Source of the DNA: an uncultured Eubacteriales bacterium
GTDB lineage: Bacteria; Bacillota; Clostridia; Saccharofermentanales; Fastidiosipilaceae
Assembly: GCA_902373515.1 (NCBI GenBank)
Contig: CABKML010000002.1
Span: forward strand, 41,012 to 105,011
DNA length: 64,000 bases
Reading direction: 5' to 3'
The notes under the pieces: model-generated
What the model saw: only the letters and a program-made list of their open reading frames with translations
Databases searched by the model: none
What the model was told of the DNA's origin: nothing
Translations under genes and position numbers: made by a program
Shown: piece after piece, positions 46,575-53,906 of the stretch
Layout of the letters: every line of letters begins with the position of its first letter
Numbering within the stretch: position 1 is the first letter of the stretch

Positions 46575-47549
46575 ATGAGTACTTTGGATAAATTGAAAAT
46601 AAACGGAATAATTCCTGTTGTAGTGATTAATGATGCGAAAAAAGCGGAAAAGCTTGCAAAAGCTGTAATTGCTGGAGGCTTAAATTGCTTAGAAATAACA
46701 TTACGTACTGAGGCGGCAATAGATGCGATTCGCCTGATTAAAGATAAATATCCTAATTTGATAATTGGAGCAGGAACGGTCTTAACTAAGGCTCAACTAA
46801 ATACTGCGTTATCTGCAGGAGCAGATTTTATAGTAAGTCCCGCCGTAAATGAGGAATTGATCGAATATTGCGTACATAATGATATAGATATTTACCCTGG
46901 ATGCTCAACGCCTACAGATATTGCAGCTTCGATAAAATATGGATTAAAGACGCTGAAATTTTATCCTTGTGAGTTGTCCGGAGGATTGAAAGCATTAAGG
47001 TCCTTTGCTTCAACTTATCCTGATATTAAATTTATACCTACAGGTGGTATTAACGCTAATAATGTGGCGGATTATTTGCTTGAAAAAAATGTGGTTGCGT
47101 GCGGTGGCTCGTGGCTAGTTCCAAGTAATCTGATTGATGAAGAAGACTTTTCAAAAATTGAAGAATTGGTAAAAGCGGCAGTTTATGCAATGTTCGGCTT
47201 TAAATTGGCCCATGTTGGAATAAATTGTAATTTTTTGGATGAAGCAAAAAATGTGGCAAATAAGTTCGAGGATATTTTTGGATTTTCGCAAAACGAAAAT
47301 CCAGGTTCAATTTTTGCAGGAGGTTATATAGAAGTGCTGAAAAAGCCTTTTTTAGGTGAAAAAGGACATATTGCGATAGGAACACATTCTATTGAAAGAG
47401 CAAAAGCTTATTTGGAAAGTAGGGGAACTAAATTCGATGAGAAAACGATTAGTTATGATTCTTCTGGTGCTTTAAGGACTATATATATGCAGAATGAAAT
47501 AGGTGGATTTGCAGTTCATTTGTTACGTTTGCCTAAAGAAAGAGAATAA
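46575..47549 (+). CDS. kdgA: KDPG/KHG aldolase fused to a VOC (glyoxalase-like) domain
   Basis: 324 residues, about 110 more than ordinary aldolases. Residues 1-205 are the class I aldolase that splits KDPG into pyruvate and glyceraldehyde 3-phosphate: catalytic Glu in LEITLRTEAAI, Schiff-base Lys in LKFYPCELSGG, and FIPTGGINANN for phosphate. Residues ~212-324 resemble a VOC module: LAHVGINCNFLDEAKNVANK, GHIAIGTHSIERAKAYLE and GGFAVHLLRL, with His/Glu positions that may bind a metal. The join is in frame without a stop or repeat. A role in handling methylglyoxal or regulating the aldolase is speculative. Confidence 0.88.
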   Translation: MSTLDKLKINGIIPVVVINDAKKAEKLAKAVIAGGLNCLEITLRTEAAIDAIRLIKDKYPNLIIGAGTVLTKAQLNTALSAGADFIVSPAVNEELIEYCVHNDIDIYPGCSTPTDIAASIKYGLKTLKFYPCELSGGLKALRSFASTYPDIKFIPTGGINANNVADYLLEKNVVACGGSWLVPSNLIDEEDFSKIEELVKAAVYAMFGFKLAHVGINCNFLDEAKNVANKFEDIFGFSQNENPGSIFAGGYIEVLKKPFLGEKGHIAIGTHSIERAKAYLESRGTKFDEKTISYDSSGALRTIYMQNEIGGFAVHLLRLPKERE

Positions 47550-47579
47550 TTTTAATTACTTTGAAAGAAGGAATATTTA

Positions 47580-48521
47580 ATGGCTAAAATTTTGCTATTT
47601 GGGGAACCTATGGCATTGTTAATTGCGGATACTGTTGGCCCTTTAGAAGATGTAGAACATTTTACCCGGTCGATGTCAGGAGCAGAAGTTAATGTGGCTA
47701 TCGGTTTAACTCGATTAAATCATGAGGTTGAATACTTTACACGTTTGGGGGATGATCCTTTTGGACGCTATATAAAGAAAAATTTGGAAAACCAACATAT
47801 TGGTACTAGTTTTATAAGCTTTGACAATATATATAAAACTGGTATTCAACTAAAAAATAGAGTTACTGACGGTTCTGATCCGTATGCGCCTTATTATCGA
47901 AAATGTTCAGCAGCCGCGCAAGTGACTAAGGAAATGGTTGATCAGTTGGATCTTTCAGATGTAGATTTGGTTCATATTACCGGAATACCTTTAGCAATTT
48001 CGGCTTGTGCACGTGAAGCTACTTTTCAACTTTTAAAAAGAGCTGAAAAACAAAAAATAATTATAACTTTTGACCCCAATTTAAGACCGGCTTTATGGGA
48101 AAATCAGGAAACTATGATTAAAGTTATAAATGAAGCGGCTAATTATGCTGATTTAATATTGCCGGGAATGTCGGAAGCACATATTCTTACGGGATTAAGT
48201 GATAAAAAGAAAATCTTTGAATATTATCATTCTAAAGGCGTAAAAACGGTAATTATTAAAGAAGGTGCTCGCGGTGCTTGCTACAGCAATTTGGAGTGTG
48301 AAGGCTATGTTGACGGTTATAAAGTAGAAAAGGTTGTTGATACTATTGGTGCCGGCGACGGGTTTGCAGCAGGTGTGTTAAGCGGAATTGTTGAGGGCTT
48401 GGAAATTGCTGAATGCGTTAAAAGAGGTAATGCTATTGGTGCTATTCAAGTAACTAATTTGAGTGATAATGAGGGTCTGCCGACTCGTAAAGAACTTGAA
48501 CTTTTTATCAACAATGTATAA
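47580..48521 (+). CDS. kdgK: 2-keto-3-deoxygluconate kinase (PfkB family)
   Basis: 313 residues. Phosphorylates KDG to KDPG, the substrate of the aldolase before it. PfkB signatures: MSGAEVNVAIGLTRLNHEVE near the start (sugar binding) and VVDTIGAGDGFAAGVLSG (residues ~250-267) with the catalytic Asp and anion hole. GAAGGAA precedes the ATG. It closes the operon, followed by a terminator. Confidence 0.93.
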   Translation: MAKILLFGEPMALLIADTVGPLEDVEHFTRSMSGAEVNVAIGLTRLNHEVEYFTRLGDDPFGRYIKKNLENQHIGTSFISFDNIYKTGIQLKNRVTDGSDPYAPYYRKCSAAAQVTKEMVDQLDLSDVDLVHITGIPLAISACAREATFQLLKRAEKQKIIITFDPNLRPALWENQETMIKVINEAANYADLILPGMSEAHILTGLSDKKKIFEYYHSKGVKTVIIKEGARGACYSNLECEGYVDGYKVEKVVDTIGAGDGFAAGVLSGIVEGLEIAECVKRGNAIGAIQVTNLSDNEGLPTRKELELFINNV

Positions 48522-48562
48522 TTACATAACTTTTAGCTGCTTATTAAATGAAATAGTAATGC

Positions 48563-48597
48563 AAAAGGCCCTAATTCAAATAGTTAGAGCCTTTTTT
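48563..48597 (+). terminator. intrinsic terminator of the uronate operon
   Basis: AAAAGGC-CTAA pairs with TTAG-GCCTTTT (one internal mismatch) and continues into a T-run. Confidence 0.8.
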
Positions 48598-48613
48598 ATT
48601 TATAACAACGTTT

Positions 48614-49078
48614 TTACTCATAAGTAGCTGTCATAACGATGTCTTGCGGATAATCTCCATAATTAGAACCGAAAATATTTATGCCGCCGACGTATTTTGC
48701 GTTTTCTTTGATAGCGATTCTAAATTTGATGAAAGGCAAGGCAAATACATTTAAATAGCTAAGATTTACTTTATTGTTGATAAGTGCTTTGTTTAGGTAG
48801 GTACCGCTACTGGTGAGCGAAATTGTATATAACAAACCATATTGCGATGAGCCATTTGGCCAATTAGCCGGTGTTAATTTTCCTCTCCTAGCGCCGAAGT
48901 CTCCGGGGCTAATGAAGCTTCCGATTTCAATATCGTTAATACTGAGGGTTATTTCTGATGGCCAATCTTCAAGAAATCCGGCTGACTCAGAACAAATCTC
49001 AAGACTAAAAGATAATTCCTCTAGCTTGAGTTTGGAGTTAATAATATTTGGAAATTTATAATCTATGTAACCTGAGTT
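48614..49078 (-). pseudogene. headless ArsR-type regulator, C-terminal domain only
   Basis: On the minus strand one frame stays open from a stop at 49081-49079 down to 48614 and reads LSFSLEICSEFAGFLEDWPS-like sequence (actual: SESAGFLEDWPSEITLSI), then ISPGDFGARRGKLTPANWP, SSQYGLLYTISLTSSGTYLN and AKYVGGINIFGSNYGDYPQD. From memory this matches the C-terminal jelly-roll half of about 300-residue ArsR-family regulators found in Clostridia and Bacilli. The N-terminal winged helix is absent and no start codon with a ribosome site is present at the break. The truncation point adjoins the toxin-antitoxin cluster. Confidence 0.7.
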
Positions 49079-49157
49079 TTAGAGTAGTGTTGTTTTGAAT
49101 GGAACTAAAACTTAATTGTATTACATCGAACACATACAGAAAGTGAGTGAAAAAATT

Positions 49158-49385
49158 ATGGTAACTACTGTTAGATTAAGTTCAGCAACTGATGAAAAAT
49201 TGTCTAAGTTAGCGAAAGAAACCGGACGAACAAAATCATTTTATTTGCGAAAACTCATTGAAGAAAATTTAGAAAAACTTTTATTGCAGTATAGAATTTT
49301 GCAAAGCAAGGAAGACTATACCGAAGGAAAATTAGAAACGATTTCGTTTGAGGAAATGGAAAAATTATATGGCATGGAAAATTGA
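49158..49385 (+). CDS. RelB/RHH-type antitoxin, partner toxin truncated
   Basis: 75 residues from ATG 49158. TTVRLSSATDEKLSKLAKET followed by GRTKSFYLRKLIEENLEK is a ribbon-helix-helix DNA-binding fold; the acidic C terminus (SFEEMEKLYG) would wrap the toxin. The frame also opens upstream from a TTG at 49116, without support. A RelE start (MAWKIELDKK) overlaps its last codons at 49369 but ends after 19 residues, so the antitoxin is an orphan. Confidence 0.8.
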   Translation: MVTTVRLSSATDEKLSKLAKETGRTKSFYLRKLIEENLEKLLLQYRILQSKEDYTEGKLETISFEEMEKLYGMEN

Positions 49386-49428
49386 GCTTGACAAGAAAGT
49401 CAAACTCAATTTTTACTCAGCTAAATAA
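49369..49428 (+). pseudogene. RelE toxin remnant
   Basis: ATG at 49369, overlapping the antitoxin end, reads MAWKIELDKKVKLNFYSAK and stops. MAWKIE followed by a lysine-rich helix is the usual beginning of RelE toxins of this group, which run to about 85-90 residues. The rest has been replaced by the 3' end of a different relE gene on the other strand. The overlap also forms a hairpin (TTGAG-TTGAC / GTCAA-CTCAA) with a following T-run. Confidence 0.7.
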
Positions 49429-49685
49429 ATTCTGCTTCTGTGTCCCACATCAACAAACACCAATACAAGCTCGTTATCTTGTATGTCTGCCAGTATGCGA
49501 TAATCACCTACTCGGTACCTCCATTGCCCACTTCTGTTGGCTGTCAATCCCTTCCCGTGAACACGGGGATTTTCACATCCAACAAGGTTCTTCTCAATCC
49601 AAGTCTTGATTATCTTTTGTGTTTGCCTATCTAATTTTTTGAATGCTTTATCAAACTTGTCTGTTGTTATTATCCGATATTTCAT
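49413..49685 (-). CDS. relE: RelE/ParE-family toxin
   Basis: 90 residues from ATG 49685, overlapping the antitoxin stop (ATGA). MKYRIITTDKFDKAFKKLD starts the fold; RSGQWRYRVGDYRILADIQD with Arg and Tyr residues and VDVGHRSRIY near the end are typical of ribosome-dependent mRNA interferases. It is the only complete toxin in this cluster. Its 3' end runs into the remnant of another relE on the plus strand. Confidence 0.88.
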   Translation of the reverse strand: MKYRIITTDKFDKAFKKLDRQTQKIIKTWIEKNLVGCENPRVHGKGLTANRSGQWRYRVGDYRILADIQDNELVLVFVDVGHRSRIYLAE

Positions 49686-49906
49686 AACCCTAATTCTTCC
49701 CAAAGCTGATTGATAGGTCTTGTTTTCAATGTACCGTTTGCTCTTTCAGCTTCGTACTCCTCAAACACTTTAAGGTCATACTCATTCTCAATATGGTCGA
49801 GCATAGTAGCTCTAATAACTTCAGACAGGCTTGCGTTGTTGAGCCTTGCGTAGGCCTTGAAAATGTTCAGTTCATTCTCCGGAACTCGTAAACTGATTGT
49901 TGCCAT
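49682..49906 (-). CDS. relB: RelB-type antitoxin
   Basis: 74 residues from ATG 49906, which has AAAGGAAG 8 bases upstream. MATISLRVPENELNIFKAYA and NNASLSEVIRATMLDHIE form the ribbon-helix-helix domain; LKTRPINQLWEELGL is the toxin-binding tail. It should bind its own promoter near 49920-49960 together with RelE. Confidence 0.88.
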   Translation of the reverse strand: MATISLRVPENELNIFKAYARLNNASLSEVIRATMLDHIENEYDLKVFEEYEAERANGTLKTRPINQLWEELGL

Positions 49907-50084
49907 AAACATCGCTTCCTTTCTTTTGTAATACAATTGTATTGCATTCTACACGATTTATCAAGGGCGAAGCCCTCAACCTCCAAGATTAGCTCCCTGA
50001 GTTGAATTCTCTAAAAATCTTTCACTACGTTCAAATTATTGATAGCTTATAAACGTACGCTATAATGTGCATGAGGTGATTTAT

Positions 50085-50333
50085 ATGATGAATACAACTG
50101 CAACAAGCTTTCGCAAAAATCTCTTTTCGCTGCTTGACCAAGCTATAAAATTTAACGAGCCCATCAATATCAGCACCAAAAATGGTAATGCTGTTATTTT
50201 AAGCGCAGATGATTATAACGAACTTGTAGAAACTCTTAAAGTATCTTCAAATTCCGTTATGCGTGAAAAAATCATAGACGGATTGAACACAGGTGTTTCT
50301 GATTGCGTACCTGAAACTGAGGCCATTTGGTAG
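50085..50333 (+). CDS. Phd/YefM-type antitoxin, partner toxin truncated
   Basis: 82 residues from ATG 50085 (ATG 50088 is possible); GAGGTG lies upstream. TTATSFRKNLFSLLDQAIKF and PINISTKNGNAVILSADDYN are the YefM/Phd DNA-binding and dimerisation part. A YoeB-like toxin begins directly after its stop but is broken after 36 codons, so the antitoxin is probably an orphan. Confidence 0.85.
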   Translation: MMNTTATSFRKNLFSLLDQAIKFNEPINISTKNGNAVILSADDYNELVETLKVSSNSVMREKIIDGLNTGVSDCVPETEAIW

Positions 50334-50444
50334 ATGTATCAGATTGTCTATACTAAAAAATCTTTGAAAGATATTCCAAAGCTCAAAGAAGCAGCCTTAG
50401 CTACCAAAGCGCAAATTAAGAGGGGACTTACAGTTTTAGAGTAG
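50334..50444 (+). pseudogene. YoeB/Txe toxin remnant
   Basis: ATG immediately after the antitoxin stop; MYQIVYTKKSLKDIPKLKEA matches the N terminus of YoeB/Txe toxins, which are about 85-90 residues. It stops after 36 residues and the catalytic C-terminal half is not found in any frame downstream. Confidence 0.75.
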
Positions 50445-50525
50445 TGCACTTCAATAAAAGGATGTCGAAGTCACGTTAGACAAACAGCTGCTTTGCTTGA
50501 ATATCAAGATGATTAGTTAACTTTA

Positions 50526-50720
50526 GCCGCTGGAAAAAGGCTGCCCAATTTATCTGAAAAGCTTCTTATCTTAATGCTGAGAAGCTTTTTTCTTGCCTAA
50601 AAAGTTGGAGAAGCACCGGTACCTGAAGCGAGCTTATGAAAAATTGATAATTGTATATATTACACAACGCGATTGTGCAAATTGTACAAAAATAAGCAAA
50701 AAGCAGAATGTATATTGTAT
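50526..50720 (+). repeat. dispersed intergenic repeat, copy 2
   Basis: Second copy of the 195-bp sequence at 32243-32435, same orientation, with scattered substitutions and a few indels. Its terminator hairpin (AAAAGCTTCT / AGAAGCTTTT, 50557-50589) is intact and followed by a T-run. It lies between the broken toxin and the promoter element of the peptidase/permease pair. Confidence 0.8.
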
Positions 50721-50735
50721 AAAGTGCTTAAATAT

Positions 50736-50770
50736 GTGATAATATTTTTATTAGATGATAATTTTTTATC
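50736..50770 (+). promoter_or_regulatory. shared promoter-proximal element, copy 2
   Basis: GTGATAATATTTTTATTAG and the next 16 bases repeat the element at 27989. TAATAT can act as -10, with TTGTAT (50715-50720) 19 bases upstream as a weak -35. It should drive the peptidase/permease genes through a 265-base leader. Confidence 0.5.
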
Positions 50771-50879
50771 GTTCCTGCACGCCCGCACGCTGCAAGCCCG
50801 TCGTACAGCCGCAAGCTGCACGCAAGGCGCTATAAGCCTGCCGCCCGCCTACCTGTGCGCCCGCCCACACACCCGCGCC

Positions 50880-50970
50880 AATTCCGCCAATTCCGGTATT
50901 CCGCCAATTCCGGCAATAACGGCAATTCCGGCGATACCGCCATCTCCGGCGATAACGGCAATTCCGGCAC
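50880..50970 (+). repeat. 18-bp tandem repeat in the leader, about five units
   Basis: Units of the type AATTCCGGCGATAACGGC with variation. The period is a multiple of three, so one frame reads NSGNNG/NSGDTA/ISGDNG hexapeptides ending in a short ORF before 51040, but there is no ribosome site for it. GC-rich flanks (50775-50880) contain further GCACGC-type short repeats. Confidence 0.7.
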
Positions 50971-51036
50971 TAACTTTGAACAGCTGGCAAAAGACGTGTT
51001 AAACTTAGAAAATTACATTTACAGCAGGAGGATTAT

Positions 51037-51771
51037 ATGAGTAAACCGATTGTAGGAATTTCAGGTTCTATTGTGGCGGAGACTGACGCGGCATTTGCCG
51101 GCTATGAACGGGCGTATGCCAACGACGATTATGTCGATTCAGTCATTCAAAACGGCGGCGTACCGTATATAATACCCGTCAACAGCGAGGAAGAAATAAT
51201 CAGAGAACAAGTTGCGCATATTGATGCCTTGATTTTAAGTGGCGGCCAAGACGTTTGCCCGCAATTTTACGGAGAAGAGCCGCACAAATTGCTCGGACGC
51301 ACCAGCCTCAGACGGGATAAATTCGACTTTAAATTGTTGCAGCTCGCATTAAAGAAAGACATTCCGATTTTAGGAATTTGCCGCGGTATGCAGGTAATTA
51401 ATGTTTACTTCGGTGGGACCCTGTATCAGGACCTTTCCCTGGCGCCAGGTTCTTATATCAAGCATAACCAGGTGACTGATTGGCAGGTGCCGAGCCATTA
51501 TGTCAAGTTGCAGAAAGGCACGAAACTCTTCGATATTTTCCAATGTGAAGAGCTGGAAGTCAATTCCTTCCACCACCAAGTGGTACATGAAGTTGCACCG
51601 AGCTTTAAAGTTACAGCCAGAGCCAAAGACGGCGTAATTGAAGCTTTAGAGAGCCAGGATTATAAATTTTTGCTGACAGTTCAGTGGCACCCTGAGATGC
51701 TGCATCGCACGGAAAAGCAGATGAACAAGGTCTTTGCGCGCTTAATTGCCGAAGCGCGGACAAATAAATAA
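51037..51771 (+). CDS. gamma-glutamyl hydrolase-like class I amidotransferase (peptidase C26)
   Basis: 244 residues, PuuD-like. Catalytic Cys115 in GICRGMQVINVYFGGTLYQD, and the His-Glu pair in VQWHPEM near residue 217; LILSGGQDVCPQFYGEEP is the oxyanion region. The family hydrolyses gamma-glutamyl bonds in gamma-glutamyl-GABA and related compounds. CAGCAGGAGGATTAT precedes the ATG. The next gene, 17 bases on, is an amino acid permease, suggesting use of a gamma-glutamylated amino acid or amine. Confidence 0.92.
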   Translation: MSKPIVGISGSIVAETDAAFAGYERAYANDDYVDSVIQNGGVPYIIPVNSEEEIIREQVAHIDALILSGGQDVCPQFYGEEPHKLLGRTSLRRDKFDFKLLQLALKKDIPILGICRGMQVINVYFGGTLYQDLSLAPGSYIKHNQVTDWQVPSHYVKLQKGTKLFDIFQCEELEVNSFHHQVVHEVAPSFKVTARAKDGVIEALESQDYKFLLTVQWHPEMLHRTEKQMNKVFARLIAEARTNK

Positions 51772-51788
51772 TTTAAAAGGGGTATTGT

Positions 51789-53174
51789 ATGACCACGACG
51801 ACCACCACGACCAAAAAATTCGGTTTTTATTCGATTGTTTTACTGACAATCAATTCGATTATCGGCTCCGGCATTTTTCTATCGCCCGGATCCGTTGTTA
51901 ACAAATCCGGAGCACTGGCACCGCTTGTGTATTTTTGTGCCGCTTTTTTTGCCGCTGTACTGGCCATAACCTTTGCAGCTGCTGCCAAGTATGTCAAAGC
52001 CGGCGGGGCTGCCTATGCTTACAGTAAGGCTGCCTTTGGCGAAAACACGGGCTTGTATATCGGCATTACCCGCTATTTTTCAGCAGCTATCGCTTGGGGC
52101 GTTATGGCAACCGGCGTGGTCCGTACAGTTTTCTCTATATTCGGCTTGCCCAAAAACGACTTAAAACTTTTAACTCTGGGATTTTTCTCCCTGATGGCGG
52201 TCCTGTTTGTCATTAATGTCATGGGACCGGCTGTACTGGAATTTGTCAGCAACCTTTCGACTTTAGCTAAATTATCAGCATTGATCGTGTGCATCGTCGC
52301 CGGGGCCTTGCTCGTTATTTTTGGCGGCCGGAATAACTTTACGGCAGTTTATCAACTGGAAATTGCGCAAAAGGGCAGCTTGAGTGCTTCGGAATTCGTT
52401 ATGGCTACAGTTGCCGCTTTTTACGCGTTTACCGGCTTTGAAAGTGTAGCATCCGGCTCGGAGGATATGGAAAAACCGGAAAAGAATTTACCGCGCGCCA
52501 TTCCTTTAGGTATTTTGATTGTCGCTATTATTTATATTGCGATAGTTGTAGTCGGGATGATGCTTGATCCGGTTAAATTAGCTACTACGAAAGAAGTTAT
52601 CGCTTTGATTCCCTTGTTCGATAATCCGATTATCAAGAATATTATCTTGTACGGTGCCTTGATTTCCATGTTCGGAATAAATGTGGCAGCTTCTTTCCAT
52701 ACACCCCGGATTCTTGAGGCGATGGCGAAGCAGGGGCAAGTTCCGGCGCTTTTTACCAAACGTACTAATCGCGGCTTCCCGGTTACGTCAACGATTATTA
52801 CTGTCGTAATTGCAATTTTGATTCCCTTTTCTTTTTCGTACAATATGGGCTCGATTATGATTATCAGTGCCATTGTTCGCTTTGCCCAATTTATCGTCGT
52901 GCCTTTGGCTTTGATCGCTTTCTATTACGGTAAATGTCGGGAAAAGGTGGAGCCGGCTTGCAAAAATTTTGTTACGGATGTTGCAGCTCCGTTTGTTTCT
53001 TTGTTGCTGACAGTCCTTTTGCTTGTAAAGTTCAATTGGGTAGGGCAATTTACCGTTGAAGTTGCAGGCGCCAGAGTGCCGAATACGTTGGCAATTGCAG
53101 CGATGATTGTCGGTATGATTATCAGCCCGGCGGCCTTGTATCTGTATAACAGGCAACGTCAGGCGAAGAGGTAG
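51789..53174 (+). CDS. APC-family amino acid permease
   Basis: 461 residues, about 12 hydrophobic segments. The conserved first helix LLTINSIIGSGIFLSPGSV binds the amino acid backbone; FYAFTGFESVASGSEDMEKPEKNLPRA (helix 6 and the following loop) is typical of the APC superfamily. The N terminus is a run of seven threonines encoded by ACC/ACG codons, probably unimportant. Co-transcribed with the C26 hydrolase. Confidence 0.9.
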   Translation: MTTTTTTTKKFGFYSIVLLTINSIIGSGIFLSPGSVVNKSGALAPLVYFCAAFFAAVLAITFAAAAKYVKAGGAAYAYSKAAFGENTGLYIGITRYFSAAIAWGVMATGVVRTVFSIFGLPKNDLKLLTLGFFSLMAVLFVINVMGPAVLEFVSNLSTLAKLSALIVCIVAGALLVIFGGRNNFTAVYQLEIAQKGSLSASEFVMATVAAFYAFTGFESVASGSEDMEKPEKNLPRAIPLGILIVAIIYIAIVVVGMMLDPVKLATTKEVIALIPLFDNPIIKNIILYGALISMFGINVAASFHTPRILEAMAKQGQVPALFTKRTNRGFPVTSTIITVVIAILIPFSFSYNMGSIMIISAIVRFAQFIVVPLALIAFYYGKCREKVEPACKNFVTDVAAPFVSLLLTVLLLVKFNWVGQFTVEVAGARVPNTLAIAAMIVGMIISPAALYLYNRQRQAKR

Positions 53175-53255
53175 AGTTAAGGAAACGGGAAACGGGCGGC
53201 GAACTTAAAAGGCTAAGAACATTAGCGCTTTAATCGCTGCCTGCCATGTATGAAT

Positions 53256-53373
53256 AAAAGCTCCACAGCAGTTTGTGCTTTGTTTCGGACCGGCAGGGTA
53301 CCGCAAGGGTCGAGGCCGGGTCGAGGCAGGGCCGAGAAAAGGCCGTGGTGCAACGTGCTGAAGGAGCTTTTTT
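53256..53373 (+). terminator. large GC-rich stem ending in a T-run
   Basis: AAAAGCTCC-CAGCA (53256-53270) can pair with TGCTG-GGAGCTTTT (53356-53371), enclosing about 85 GC-rich bases with a duplicated GGGTCGAGGC. The T-run directly after makes it look like an elaborate terminator for the permease gene or a structured RNA. Confidence 0.5.
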
Positions 53374-53398
53374 GTTTCCCGCATACGCAGGGGGATCC
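53374..53398 (+). other. solitary CRISPR-repeat-like sequence
   Basis: GTTTCCCGCATACGCAGGGG followed by GATCC resembles a type I-E repeat (short palindrome with a G-run and GATCC end). It stands alone; related copies lie at 54202 and 54262. Confidence 0.4.
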
Positions 53399-53530
53399 TT
53401 AATCGAAGAGCAGCTCGAGCCGCTTGTTTTTTGCGGAAAAATCAGATAGAAAACGCTAAAGTGCTGAAACAATTTATTTTTGCATATGATATACTGTAAG
53501 TAACCTTGGAAATAAGTACGAGGTATGTGA

Positions 53531-53658
53531 ACAGAAGTAAGAGATCTTGGGGTCGTGCGTACCCCTACCCTGAGCTGAGGGGTCAGAAATATCAGTCATC
53601 GGAAAACGCATTACCTTTTTGGGCTAAGGTAGACCAAAGTGTAGGTGATTATAAATGT
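53531..53658 (+). ncRNA. unidentified structured RNA element, unit 1 of a tandem pair
   Basis: About 125 bases beginning ACAGAAGTAAGAGATCTTGG. Possible helices: GGGGT/ACCCC (53549-53565), CCCT/AGGG just after, and TACCTT/AAGGTA (53611-53630). The same order of conserved blocks and loops appears in unit 2, exactly 180 bases on. The sequence has no credible ORF. It matches no riboswitch or RNA class I can name. Confidence 0.5.
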
Positions 53659-53710
53659 GCACTAAAGTCCACGTCAAAAATATGATTTAATCGTCATAGA
53701 ATTGATGTAA

Positions 53711-53838
53711 ACAGAAGCAAGAGATCTTGGGGTCGTGCATACCTCTACCCTACTCAGGGGGTCAGAAATACTGGGAACCGGAGAAACTGCATTACCTTTT
53801 TGAGCTAAGGTAGACCGAAGCGTGGGAGTGACTTGAAA
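53711..53838 (+). ncRNA. unidentified structured RNA element, unit 2 of a tandem pair
   Basis: Repeats unit 1 with changes concentrated in loops and linkers; ACCCC becomes ACCTC, which still pairs with GGGGT through a G-U pair, and the CCCT/AGGG loop shrinks by two bases. Conserved blocks: AAGAGATCTTGGGGTCGTGC, GGGGTCAGAAATA and GCATTACCTTTTTG...CTAAGGTAGACC. It is followed by a terminator and a ribosome site, the layout of a cis-acting regulatory RNA. Confidence 0.5.
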
Positions 53839-53873
53839 TATAGTTGAAAACACGTTAAAGCTCTTATTTAATT

Positions 53874-53906
53874 AAGCCTTATAGAGTTTTTCTGTAAGGC
53901 TTTTTT
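53874..53906 (+). terminator. terminator after the tandem RNA element
   Basis: AAGCCTTA-AGA pairs with TCT-TAAGGCTT (one mismatch) and leads into six Ts. The GGGAGG ribosome site of the small ORF begins 7 bases later. Confidence 0.85.

Noticed and set aside
50673..51002. ORF of 109 codons before the C26 hydrolase gene
   Set aside because: Consists of repeat-derived proline/isoleucine-rich peptide, no ribosome site, overlaps the proposed promoter.
53230..53472. Minus-strand ORF over the GC-rich stem after the permease gene
   Set aside because: Its sequence is explained by the inverted repeat and the CRISPR-like motif; no ribosome site.
53549..53570. ZTP (pfl) riboswitch, because of GGGTCGTG
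   Set aside because: The second conserved part of that class (a CCGCC-TGGGC type segment) is missing and the overall layout differs.
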